From Labyrinthula sp. Ha (Eukaryota; Sar; Bigyra; Labyrinthulida; Labyrinthulaceae), in contig JAALGZ010000019.1 in the NCBI GenBank assembly GCA_015227615.1, positions 620,001 through 684,000 of the forward strand: 64,000 bases of DNA, given 5' to 3'. The notes below the pieces were generated by a model that made no database searches, was not told the DNA's origin, and saw nothing but the letters and a program-made list of their open reading frames with translations. Made by a program: the position numbers and the translations under genes. This document shows positions 10,213-22,353 of the stretch, piece by piece (the first letter of the stretch is position 1; each line of letters begins with the position of its first letter).

Positions 10213-13200
10213 ACAAACTTATGAATAATTGTTCTATTTATTGAAGTAAATCTGATTAGTAATGCCAGAAATGTCATTTTGATTACTATCAAATTGTTTT
10301 AGTTTTACTCTCAATACCAATACATGACTGGGTCACACGGCCTTAGGTTGGCTAATCAAAATAGTTTTATTTCATTTTGGACCATATCAAAACCTTGAAG
10401 AATAGACCATATGGCCAGGGAATAACCCATAAGTAGGATATAGTTGAGCCAAATGGATCATTTCTTGAAGGTTAATGTTTAGTAAAGAACTGAAACAACA
10501 TTTTCTTGTGGTTTGGTTAGTGCGATGAGGATTAGCCATGTGTTTAAAATCAATTGATTTCCTATATTCAATAAATGTTGCTGGGTATTATTAAAACCAA
10601 TCAAAAAGAAAAACATCAAAAGAAATTTATTGATATTAACTAGATATTTCAAATGCAACCTCATTCTTGCTCAAAGAACCCTAATCTTACGTATAAAAAA
10701 TAAGGAAAGAAGGTTGAAGGTAGTTGGTACCCAAAGAGTACCGATTTTACGAAGTGTATATCAGTTTTCAATGTGGATAACTGTGCTGATGGATTTGGCT
10801 ATAGCTAGCCTACTAGCTGAAAGTGCATGATACATCATCACAAGAAAGTGTGGTATGAAACAAGTCCCTCGAAAGATTTAAAATTGCTCAATCGAACAGT
10901 CTTGGTGCTTTCTAATAATTGCATTGACTAAATTGTTGGTATTGAGCTTTCTAATATCTGTAGGAAGGATTGCACTGGCAGCTAAGCATAAGTTTCCTTC
11001 ATTTTTCATATGCTGGTTCTAACTGAATGGAAATTGTGCTTTAACCCTTTAATTTTTAGAAAGGCAAGTTATTGAAACCTTGCAAACAGGATAAAACAAT
11101 TTACCTTGCAACACTCATCGAATTTCAAGTTTAAACTCTCTTCCATTAGTTACCTGAGAGACATTTTGCGGACCTGGAGATCTTCAAGAAATAAAACCTT
11201 TTTTCTATTCTTGTTGTTTCCCATTCTCAAATGAAACATTTGCCTTTGCAACATTTGGTGCAAATAGCTGTAGAACTAGCAGATAGTACAGTGACACAAG
11301 AATAAACATAGAAGTCATATTCGGTCTATATTGAGTTTAAATAACCCGAAGAATTCTTATTCGTAAACCCTGAATTATTTTTGTTAATTTCCAAGAGACC
11401 TTATCGTGGATATATTTAATCGAAGTTAAGAAGAAAAGAAACATATTTGTCGGCGTGAAACTTTTATACCTATAATGCGTAGAGAGGGTTCCTTTCATTT
11501 GGCAGTATCACATACCTGGTTTTATCTATGATACAATCTTTCTCTATTTCTACTGTGTTCCCAATACTTTAGGCAACCCTTCTTAGCTGATACAGTTTAT
11601 TCACCAGGACTGCCATCGTTTACGAAAACACTGTGCAGAAGAGTTGAAACTATTCTTTAGACTCTAATACTTCCTTCAACTAAAATAACACCAACACAGT
11701 TAGGCAACATAAATTATCAACTAAGGTTTTGGGCAACGGCAGTTTTAATATTGTGATATAAATAATGAATGTTAACACTTTTTCCAAGATGAAAAAGTCC
11801 TAAGGGTAAAACAGGAGTCCTTAGATTTCTATCACCTTCCCCCTGCTATTACAGTCGAGAATTTCCCTTGTAGAAAGTTTACTTACTTTTCTCAACTCTT
11901 CATGGTTGTATGTATGTTTTCTCAAAACGCTAACTTAGTTATGTCTTTAGGGGGAATAGCAGACACAAAGACCTAAATTCATTTATTCAAGTATTGATTG
12001 CTGTTGGAAGTGTAATTCCTAGATTAACCGATCATTCTAAGAATAACAGAGGTTTATAGTGATCACTTTAAATTTTGATGTTCTTACTCAAATAAAACTG
12101 TGTATAACTAACAACTTCTTAACCAAGATTTTGTTCCGAGACACTCAACTTATTAGAAATGTCGACTACACAGACTTGAAGAAAGGAAATCGTTTTCCGT
12201 AGTGACGGAAGAAATCTTCTATCGAAACAGCCTATAAAAATGAACACCTCGTTCCCTTTCTCCGGTATTTATTTTGGTAAAACTCTCATCTGTTACAGGA
12301 GGTAAAGACAGGATTTATAAATTCACTTCCTAGAAGGCATAAAATACACGAGACGCTATACTGGATGTTAATGTACATACTAATCATTATTGAATAAACG
12401 AATAATTACGCTTTTGTCTTCGATGCAGAATAAAATGAAGAATGAATTATATTAATAAATTCTAACGATCACTCTGAGGAATAATTGCAATGGAGCTTCG
12501 TTGATTCAAAAGAAGAAACCACATTTTTTAATATATATAAGAATACGCTAAAAACTCAAATTAAATTTCTAGAAAGGGTATGAAAGGAATAATAAATAAT
12601 GACGATAATACAATCAGGATAGGTAGAAAGAACCATGTATTTATTATACAGCAAACATAATATATAAGATTTGATGTATCTATATTATATCCGATAACAT
12701 TGTATTACCTTCTCTCAAATATATACTGAACACAGGAGGTTAAGTTTATATATGGGTGAAGAAAATAAAGAAGGAAGAATATTGTTCACAGTTAGAATTG
12801 AAAACAAAGTATTGTGTATAAACAGCCCATCCGAAGAATTGAAGAAAATTTCCCTTAACAGTACAAGAATATAATTATCCTCGGCACAATACTAGAGAGA
12901 AGACTAAAAGTTGAAATAGGATAGAAGCTGCTAATAAAAGACCTCAAAATATACTTCAAGTGAAAATTAGAGAAGTCACTAAGTAATATAATGAGTAAAA
13001 TATTAAATATACATAAACTCAGAAGTAATAAAGAAACAAAAGGAAACAATTAAATAACTATACTAAGGATGAAAGGGATATTTAGAATAAATATCTCAAA
13101 GCTATATCAAGAAACCTTATCGTTAATTCAGGTAAAGGAATATTGTTACGCGAAAAAATAAAACAAGCATACAGTTTTACTGAAATGTTATTCCGAAAAT

Positions 13201-15776
13201 GGTACAAAACATGGAAAGAGACACATGTGACAGGACAATTAAAATATCTCAGATAAGTGAAATAATTTTCAAATATGGGCGCCATATGTTAAATTTATTC
13301 CAAGACATCGACATTAATCTATCAATAAATTCTTTTCTTTCTTATTACCTCAAAATATATACAAATGAAAAATGGTGAAATATGCAAGACAATGATCACC
13401 AAATAGATATATAATATGATACTTTAACTCAATCTGTTGCTATTAGAATAATGTAGCAATATTCTAGGTAAATATAAAGAACACTGCAGAGTCTTTAAAT
13501 AATATGAAGTAGTTTAAACATTTCCCCATATTAACCAAAAAAATTCCAGCCAGTAGAGCTTGGATTCAGTCGAAGGAAGGTGTCATTGTTGTGGATTTAT
13601 CACATACGTATCTCTAGCAGCAAAGTTTATAGATCACAAATAGTAATTAATGAACATTTATGAAACCTCAAGTTGTCCTGGTATTATTAAATTCTGTTGA
13701 TAACGAGTAACTAAGCTATATCATTATAGGATCTGAAAAATAACAAAGATGTTTTTGAATTGAAAAGAATACGGTAAGGAAAATCCAAATTCCGGAGGAA
13801 ATCATCAAACTAAATATAACTAAGCATGAAACCCCGTTTATTTTTTGTATATGTTCCATATGATTATTAGCATCACATCCCTGTTCTTATAGAACTGTAT
13901 CTCAGGTAAACCTTCTTTACAAAGAAGTGACAACGATATGATTGAGCACAAATGCGTATATATATGTTTATGGAAAATCCGCAGTAAATTTAAAATAAGA
14001 ATCCAAAGAAAAAAAATTCAAACTATTACGAGGTATATTTCAATGCTACAATGTTGCTTCTTTTTGATAAATATGAAATGCAAATTTAGAAACGTTCTTT
14101 GTGGCATAGTAAAACCTTTAAAATCTAACGTAGAGGATATAACATTCATTGCATTAGAAAGTCATAATGTGTAGTTGACAGACCCCCTCTCGCATCAAAC
14201 AGTATTAACATTTTACAATATATTTGAGTTAGTTTTGCCATATATTCTTATCTTAACATTAGTATTTACAAAGTGAAAACAGCCAAAGTAGAAAATAAAT
14301 GCAAAAAAGTTGGAAGTTTTTAAACAGTTGCTACATAGAATCCTTATGAATAACTTGTGCTCTGCATAATAACGTAAATTCTTTTAGCGCTTCCTTTTAT
14401 TCACATCATAATTTGTTGTACTGTAATGTAGCTTCCAGTAGAAGTGAAAATGAGATATCCGAGGATTAATTTCGAACGAAGTTATTGTCAAAGCTAGTCA
14501 CCTAGATGTCACCCGACTTAGAAATCTAGATGTGGAGATTATGTGGTATCTTCACCTTGAAAATTTTATAAATTTGTTGCTATAGCGAAGATTCCTAAAG
14601 ATAGATTGTTTCAAAAATTTAATAGAGCCCAGGAAGAACCCAATCTATTCTGATTTTTGAACAAGAAAACTTATACAGAAAATAAGAAACACCTCGGATA
14701 GGCTATAATCCTTAACTCATTTTAAAAAGCTCGCAAACCGTATGATTTCCAACCTAAGCCTAAGGAAAATCGAAAAAGTTTTTATGACAAAATGAGTCAC
14801 ACCAAACTCAATAGATAATACATATAGCTCATCAAGATAAAGGTTAGTACTCTTGAGACAGTTGCCCAAAGGATACCTGATAAGAAGAAACAAGAACCAA
14901 AAGATAAGAATCAGGTGACAGGCAAAAATCTACGGTAAAACCATGGTAGGCTCACATGAGCATATCTCAACTAAAATCTAAAACAGTAACCATTATAAAT
15001 TCCATAAAGAGAAACTATGAACTAAGAGAAGCAATCGTTGACTTACACCAAGAAGTAGTACCTCTGTTGAATAACGTAGACTAGGGTTATATCATCGTTG
15101 AAAATTCTCTTATTAATTTATTTGCTAAGTTCCATGAGGTAAAATTATTCTTTTTTTATTTTTATTATTGTTTGGTGTCATTTAGCTGAAAATTATGTAT
15201 ATATCTGACTGAGTAAACCAGAGATTGTCGTACTGAAAAGGATCTAAGCAATACTTACATTCAACAGTATTCACATTGAAACTAACTTTTTGACCATTGT
15301 ACAACTCGACATAATAGTATTCTAATGAAAAATGGAATAAAAATGTAACCAAGAAAAGTATGTAACAGGGCTTGGAATAGTTTGAAGGGCATAAAATGGC
15401 TAAGAAATGAACAGGCTCACTATATTCTACAAATATACTTATTTAATCAAGCTTTACCCACTCCAATGAAACACATTCTAGCAGATGTTTCTGACAACTA
15501 TGTCAAGAAAAGCTTAAGGATAAGGTACTTAACAGCATCGAGAGCTGCCTAAATATTTCTAAAAAGGTAGAGGCAAATAGAGTAGAGTTCACATATTGTA
15601 TTCTTTTACTTGTCAAGTTTTCTTTGCCTTTAGGTTTGAGTTATAGATATTGTTATAAGGGTACTAATTTTTTGCAATTAATATCCCACAAAATTCACCG
15701 ATTTAAATGAATTCTTGGAATATACAGCCACAAATAAGTTAGGATAAAGATAAAGAAAAAAAAATAATGTCACAGA
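10213..15776. other. Gene-poor AT-rich stretch
   Basis: About 5.5 kb with no open frame or motif I can support. The longest ATG-started frame (13938-14174, 78 codons) has low-complexity AT-rich composition and no recognisable domain. No tRNA-like fold or direct or inverted terminal repeat was seen. Confidence 0.5.
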
Positions 15777-16030
15777 TAGGGGTCGAATTTTATTTATTAA
15801 TAATCTATCAATGAAAATTTTGCACATATTTTCATTATTGATTAATTTTGATCTTTACCTAACTTTTCTTATTGAGTATTGACAATCATAATAAAATCAG
15901 AATCATTTGATAAAAATTAAAATCACAATTCTTTTATTGATAAGCAAAATCAAAACAATTAAAAACGATTATTTAACACTTTCATCAAATCAAATGAATA
16001 ATTATAAATATTTCACTATTCTCAGATAAC
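15777..16030 (+). mobile_element. hAT-related terminal repeat fragment / MITE
   Basis: Begins TAGGGGTCGAATTTTATTT and continues with an ATTAATAATCTATCAATGA-type palindrome. This matches the left ends of the large hAT copies at 39459 and 57749 and the right end of the short element at 22353. The following 200 bp are rich in TTATTGATAA words like the hAT subterminal region. A matching right end is not clear, so the 3' limit is approximate. It ends about 250 bp before the Smc5 ATG. Confidence 0.5.
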
Positions 16031-16280
16031 TCCGTTTTAAATATTATTGCTGGTAACCCATGCTTTGTCGAAGTTCATTAAGCTGGGGTTTTCTTGTGAA
16101 TTACAGTTGGGTTCTTAATATTCAATGCAGCTATGCAATAGAACTAATGAACGCTAAAGAATAAAAAAATATATATATATTTATCAAGTCTCTTTCTTTT
16201 CTTAATAGTAAGAAAAAACAATCTGGTATTTTTGTTTGTCTCTTTTTCCTTTGAAGTTGAGTAGCAATAGACATTACAAT

Positions 16281-19200
16281 ATGACATTACCATGGGTTGT
16301 GAAGATAAAAACAACTGAGCTCATGCAGAAAGGCAACATAACAAATGTCCAGTTAACTAACTTCATGACTTATGATGCAGCCGAATTCAAGTATATCTTG
16401 TGTTTCAATCTTATTCTAAGTCCTGATCCTGGTCTAAACCTAATTCTTGGTTGTAACGGTGCCGGTAACTTTGTAACCGTTTCTTTGATCCTTAGGAAAG
16501 AGTTCACTCGTATGTGCTATTGCACTTGGCTTGGGTGCCTCTCCACGGGTAAAATAACTCTCAATGACTATTTTTTAGGATCTTGGCCGTTCAACACATA
16601 CTTCAGCATTTGTCAAACATGGTAAAAAGTTTGCTAAAGTCAAAATCTCGCTTTTCCCAGATTTAACAGTCGAAAGGGAAATTAGAGTGAATGAAAAAAA
16701 GAAAGAAAGTAACAGAGACTCTGGATTCTCAAAGTTTCGCTTGAATGGAAGAGATATTAGTAATAAAAGTTTACAGAAGAGGTTAGCAGAGGAAGGGATT
16801 AACGTGAGTTCGCTTTGCCAAGTGTTGCCACAGGATCGTGTTGGGGATTTTTCAAAGTACAAGCCTGAAGAGCTGTTGAAAGCAACAGTTTCTTCAATTA
16901 TTTCAGAGGAGTTTGCCCATAAGTTGGATACTTTATATAGCTTGAAAGAAAAACGGATCAACACGAAAATGGGACTGGAGGAAAGCTCAGAAAGGAAAGA
17001 AAAACTTACTGGGTTGAAGAAAAGATTGGATGAAGAAATTGTTGAACTTGATAAGAGAAAGAAAATTGAAGAAAAAATAACTGTCTTGGAAAACTTGAAA
17101 CCGTGGTTAGAACTTCAAGAATCAAAGCAGGAGCTAGATCTCCTTAAAGAACGTGAAAAGGCGGTTAAATCGGCCATACGGGCTGGTAAGAGGACAGCTG
17201 ATAAGTTTAATAAAAATTGTAAAGTCAATATTAAGGAATCACAGCTTCAAGTGAGAAAAGAGGTCTTATCTTTTGCCAATTTCGCTAAGATAGGTCGTGA
17301 ACGCGCAAGATTTATAGAGGAACTGAAGGATTTGATACAAGCTAGAGATGGGTTTGAAAAGAGAAAGCAAAAAAAGGAGGATGAAGTTCAAGCGTGTAGG
17401 AATGCTCTTCGCAATATAAAGGATTTGGATAGTCTGATAGATGAAATTAAAGTGAAAGCAAAAGAAGAAGCCAGACTTGAATACCAGGAGTTAGAACTAA
17501 GTAGTGAACTAGAGGACCTCCAAAAACAAGCTCGATTCAGTAAGAGAAAGTGCCAAAAGCTTGAAAATGAGCTGGACAAAATGAAGCATCGAAAAAATGG
17601 GTTTGAGAACAAAATGATGCAAATGCTTAATCCTAGAATGAACTTCGACAAGACTTTAGGAGAAGTTGACCGCCTGAAGTCTGAGTTGACTGGCAACGTT
17701 TGTGGACCTGCTTTTTTGCTGCTTAAAGTGAAAGATGATGAAATCTCCAAAATGATAGAGAAGTTTATTCCTGCAGATACGCTTCTAACCTACTTTGTTG
17801 ATAATAAGCGTGATGAGTCTTTACTTCAGGATGTTACAAATATTAATTTACTCAGTCTTGATTTTGAGGTAAAAGCACGATCAAACAGGGCTTCAACTCT
17901 TTCTGAGCTTAACACAGATGTTGGTGTGGACCTCCATGAATTTGGTGTACGAGGTTTTGGGTCAGAGTTTCTTGAAGTAGATGAATCACTTGTTGGATCT
18001 AAAGCTATTGCCGAAAGGATAAGAACAGCTTTGATTAGGACAAATGATGTTTTTAGAAATATTCTCTTTGCTTCAAGAATCTTAGATGAAGATGAAAGCA
18101 AGAGAAGTCAATTGATAAAGGTTCTAAGCGAACGAAAAAAATTTACCCCGTTGAAGATAATATCTCCAAGAACTAGTTATACTATAAGTAAGAGTGAATA
18201 TACTGGTGACATTCTTATCAGCGAGGATCCTTGGAAAATAATTGAGGCAGGCAAAGGTCTCAGAGGTCAAAGGTTGTTGGATGCACGTCTAAGACCTTCT
18301 AATGATGGGTTTGAGGCTATTAATAAAGAACTAGAAGAGTGTAGAAGTTCATGCAATGTCATGGTTGGTAGATCAGAAAAAGCAAAAGTAAATAAGATAG
18401 AATGCACCGAGCAATTATCTGCACTTAAGCAAGATGTAAAGAAGTTGAAGGATGAGAAAAGCGTTTTCCTCACCCTTTCTAGCAAGTTAGAAACTGCTAC
18501 AACAGAACTTGAAGAAATCAATCGACAGTCCATGGAGGAAGTACTGCAAAGCATAAAAAACACCCATTTCAAAATCCAAGAAACGTTTTCTCAGCAGTTC
18601 AAGGCAATAAACAAATTGAACTCAGAGAGACTTAATCATGAGAAAAACATGGAGACAACTACTAAAGCGATACTGGATGCGGCGAATAAGTCAGGACTCC
18701 ATACACTCCAGAAAGTCATTAAAGCAAGCAACACAAGAACAATTAAGCAATGGGAAAGTAGCCTCGAGAGTGTCAATAGAAACCTGCAAAGAATTAAGGA
18801 AGAGATTAGAACAAAAAAGAGAGTCCTTGAGACAAAAGCTCCTTTGCGTGAGTTCAAGAAGCAGTTTGAAGAGCTTCACGTAACTAACCTTCATAGCCTG
18901 CAAGCTGAGCTGGCTCTATGTTATGAAGAAAAAAAACGTACCATTTCCAATCCTGCAAAGTATCAAGAATTTGAAGACTGTAAGAGAGACTTGGAATTAG
19001 TGACACAGAAAGTTGACGATTTAACAAATGAACTTGCAGAAGCAGAAACGGCGCTTACTGAACTCCAATTAGAGTTTGAAACCAAAGTAGAAGCTGTTGT
19101 CCAAAAAATTGACAAAAAATATGCTTTATTCTTCAAGAACATAAGCGATGCTGGATTTGAAGTGGAAGGGAGAGTTTCCTTCATCAAACCTAATCAGGAC

Positions 19201-19650
19201 GCAAGTGAAGAGGAGGCTATAGCATCGGCTTCTAACCCATATGGTATTGGAATTAAGGTGAGGTTTAGGAAAGACCAAAAACTAGAGATATTGGATTCAA
19301 GTGTGCAATCAGGAGGAGAAAGAAGTTTGAGCACCTTTCTCTTCCTTCTTGCCCTTCAAGAAGGAAACTGCCCTTTCCGGGTGGTTGATGAGATAAATCA
19401 AGGGATGGATGCTCAAAAAGAAAGGTTAGCTTTTGCTCAACTAAAAGCACTATGTGAAGAGAATAAAGGATGTCAATATTTCATGATAACCCCAAAGCTC
19501 CTGACTGGCCTAAACTACGGTGAAGATATTGCTGTACATGTAATCTACAATGGACCTTCAGCACTGCAAAAGAACTTAACGTTTCCCGGGTTCGAAGAAG
19601 ATAACTTTCGAAACAACATCAAACCAGAACGTCCATCACTTGTTATATAA
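16281..19650 (+). CDS. SMC5: Structural maintenance of chromosomes protein 5 (Smc5)
   Basis: ATPase of the Smc5/6 complex, which acts on chromosomes in recombinational repair and in resolving replication intermediates. It is read as join(16281..16390, 16421..16464, 16496..16548, 16579..19650), 1092 aa. Three introns of 30, 31 and 30 nt cluster in the first 300 nt. Their removal restores the Smc5 head: NVQLTNFMTYD, Walker A GCNGAGKSS (about 47-55), ALGLGASPR and AFVKHGK. Two long coiled coils flank a hinge at about 450-610. The C-terminal head has the signature SGGERSLS (about 980) and the Smc5-specific Walker B region RVVDEINQGMD (about 1003-1013). Length is typical of the family (about 1050-1100). 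An upstream in-frame extension lacks an ATG, which fixes the start at 16281. The stop lies 6 bp from the convergent BolA gene. Confidence 0.96.
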
Positions 19651-19656
19651 ACACAG

Positions 19657-20046
19657 TTACAATAAGCAGTTTTCAGGTTTTACTTTTTTTGGCTTCCCTT
19701 TTTTCTCCCACTGCTTAGGAGTCCAGGCCTTTATTTGGACAGCGTGCAACTTTCCAGAACTAAATTCTTCTTTTAATATATTTGTAATCATTTGATGTCT
19801 TTTAACAAGATTTAACTCTTCAAATGCTTCAGACACTGCAAGTACATGAAGTTCAATGGCACCGGGAAACTGCGCCCGATTCGAGCCGTCATTGTATCCT
19901 GCGACAGTGTGACCGTCTGTAACATCAACAACGCAAAGATGAAGGCTTTCCAAGTTATTTTTCAACTTTTGTGCGCAATGTGCAGCATATTCCTGTGCAT
20001 TAAACTTATCTTCGGTAGTTTCTGCAGTTGTTTCGACAGTAGTCAT
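19657..20046 (-). CDS. BolA-like protein (BolA2 type)
   Basis: Protein of 129 aa from ATG 20046, one exon. After a Thr/Glu-rich N-terminus (1-15), residues about 16-115 form a BolA domain: helix AAHCAQKLKNNLESLHLCVVD, a central strand with IELHVLAVSEAF, the conserved RHQMITNILKEEF helix and the closing LHAVQIKAWTPKQW. The family works with monothiol CGFS glutaredoxins in handling [2Fe-2S] clusters and iron signalling. The ELH and RH histidines are the family's candidate cluster ligands. The tail is Lys/Pro-rich. I see no clear targeting peptide; cytosolic/nuclear BolA2 is more likely than mitochondrial BolA1/3, with modest confidence. It converges on Smc5 with a 6-bp gap, so the two 3' UTRs must overlap. 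Confidence 0.9.
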   Translation of the reverse strand: MTTVETTAETTEDKFNAQEYAAHCAQKLKNNLESLHLCVVDVTDGHTVAGYNDGSNRAQFPGAIELHVLAVSEAFEELNLVKRHQMITNILKEEFSSGKLHAVQIKAWTPKQWEKKGKPKKVKPENCLL

Positions 20047-21880
20047 TTTATAGTACTTTTTTTCTTCAGCTCCTCTTGACAGAAAATTTTGGTGCCCAGG
20101 ATTGAACCGAGGAGTAGAAGATCAGACTATAATACATATTCGTAAGAATAGTGTAACTTGTGGGTAATTATAAAAAAGAAACAGAAGTTTTGAAAGTTTG
20201 CTAAGAGATTTTTCTTAAAAGAATAGTTTATTACTAATTATAACAAAGTTAGATGTACATTATTGTATATAAAAGCTATAGGGAAAGAAAATAGAACTGG
20301 AACGCTTTAATTATGGGGAGTTCAGTGAAAATATATGTTACAACAAGCATTCAACCAACTCCAATCTTTAGCGTAGTTCAATGACTTTTGAGGCTTTTAA
20401 AATGTCGCTTCATAAAATAATTTCACTTTTAGATGCCATAGATCAAAGAAGCAGGGTAATATGTTCCCGAATATATCAACCAAGTTACAAGAAGGGATGA
20501 ATTCATAATAGTGATATACAAGATGTGGAAAATATTATTACAGAATATTTCCGCTCAGATGTACCCTGAACATAAGCAAGCCTTTGTTCTACATCGGGAA
20601 AAGGTATGTTATCTGCGACAGTGCCTATTTGTTTGCTAACTTTGGTTATAAATCTTAATTTCGCAAGCTTAGTTCATATGTTATAGACTTACAGGATTAT
20701 CTCTTCGTTTGAATTACTGAATATTTTGCCAGGCCAATAATTAATCTAATTTGGGAACTTGATTGTACTTAAGAAGATGATTCTTGATCATGATATTGGT
20801 TGCAGTAAAATGACTTGTTTGACATACTGCTTCCAAGCTGGGATCACCCTAAAGTATTGGTTAGGCTACATATGTTGATTAACTTCCTGTTGAAGCAAGA
20901 GATAATTTACTCACGGAATAGATAAGTCGAGCAGTTATTATTAAATAACTAAAAAAATAGGCATTGATGCCTAGTTACCCATAAATTTGGATTAAAGATT
21001 GATTTTATTTGAAATTAATTTTGTAGAACCCATTTAGGTAGACTCTGTAGTAAAGCCACAAATCCTTTTAACAATGATATTTTTGGCCTAGTCAGTTCAT
21101 CGGAAGTTGAGAAAAGATTTTAGTGTCTAGACAATGAAATGCAGGTAGACAACATATTGAATTAGCTAATGTAAAGTTCTTGTGAAGAAGGCTAAGGTCA
21201 ATAGGTTTCGAAATATATGCATTCTGAAAGCAGTGTATAACCATGAATATATTGAAACAGACTACTTAACTTCATAGGTACCATGATGATTTATCCTTCG
21301 AAAACAGCAAAGTTTGAGGTAATAATTGATTTCGGAAAAGTTGTCCACACTTCTCTAGCAAATGATTGTAGTGCAGCCAGATCCTTGTATTAAGTTTTTT
21401 TTATAGTATTTGGCAAGTAGTAAAAAATTCTTGCGTGCATTGAATACTCTACTTACTAACTTGATGATGTTCTTTCCTGGCATCGTCTATTTAATTTTTT
21501 TCTCATCTGTTTATTAAACACTGTGTGCTGTGTTCTTGCTCTCCGCATTATGATACAATTACACTAAGGGAATAGCTATATATGGGAAGCCATCTTAGTT
21601 TTATTATAATCATAGTTATATAATAAACAATATTTATCTTTCTGTGAGACCTTCCGCCGCAAAATCTAAAAGCCGTAAGACTTAGCACTCACTTGTTTGC
21701 CCAATTTCTGGCACTAATATGAAACATTACCTATTACTAAATATATAAACCCTTTTGCTACTTGTGAATACTCTGATTTTGTTAATTTAAAACCAGAGAA
21801 AAAATGGTTAAGAAATCTTGCAATGCGAAACAAAGTTATTTGTCAAGAGTAAAGGATAATATGCTCGATCCATGACTCGG
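20047..21880. other. Gene-poor stretch upstream of BolA
   Basis: No supportable gene. Near 20090-20130 the minus strand resembles a tRNA T-arm and acceptor 3' half (GGTTCAATCC and GGGCACC), but the rest of the cloverleaf is missing. The remainder is AT-rich without recognisable structure. Confidence 0.45.
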
Positions 21881-22353
21881 TGACGGAATTGATAATAATT
21901 ATCAATATTAGCTTGAAAATCATTATAACTCTGATCATCGATAAAAGAATTTTTATTTTGATTTTTTAAATGCTACTGATTTCATTTTGATTTGAATTCA
22001 TTATCAAAATAAATATGGCTTATGTCAACCTTTTTTAAATTACAGAAAATTATCTACTTAATTTCTGCACTGTATGAAAACCTTTAAAAACTAACCACAT
22101 GACATGGGGATAATTCTTTACTAGGGTTTTGTTGGGCTGTGTGGATATTTTTTTTAGCATTTGGTACGGTAAAGAAAATTTAAAACTACATTTTGGTAAT
22201 TTTACCCGGTACCTTGTGACGCATTCTTGTACTGATAATAAATTAATTATCAATGATCAATTGAAATAGTTCGGGAATTATCAGAATAAAATAATAAAAA
22301 AAATACAGGAAATTTCTCATTGATAAATTACCAATAAATTAAATTCAATCCCC
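21881..22353 (-). mobile_element. Short hAT-related TIR element (MITE-like), about 470 bp
   Basis: The right end, read on the minus strand, begins GGGGATTGAATTTAATTTAT and continues with a GGTAATTTATCAATGAG palindrome and a CTGATAATTCCC word. All of these align with the left ends of the hAT copies at 39459, 50539 and 57749. The left side (from 21881) carries a related ATTGATAATAATTATCAAT palindrome in opposite orientation. There is no coding capacity, and no target duplication could be read. Confidence 0.5.

Noticed and set aside
20080-20150. tRNA-like sequence on the minus strand (T-arm GGTTCAATCC followed by GGGCACC)
   Set aside because: No 5' acceptor partner, D-arm or pairing anticodon stem could be found at the right distance, so at best a tRNA fragment.
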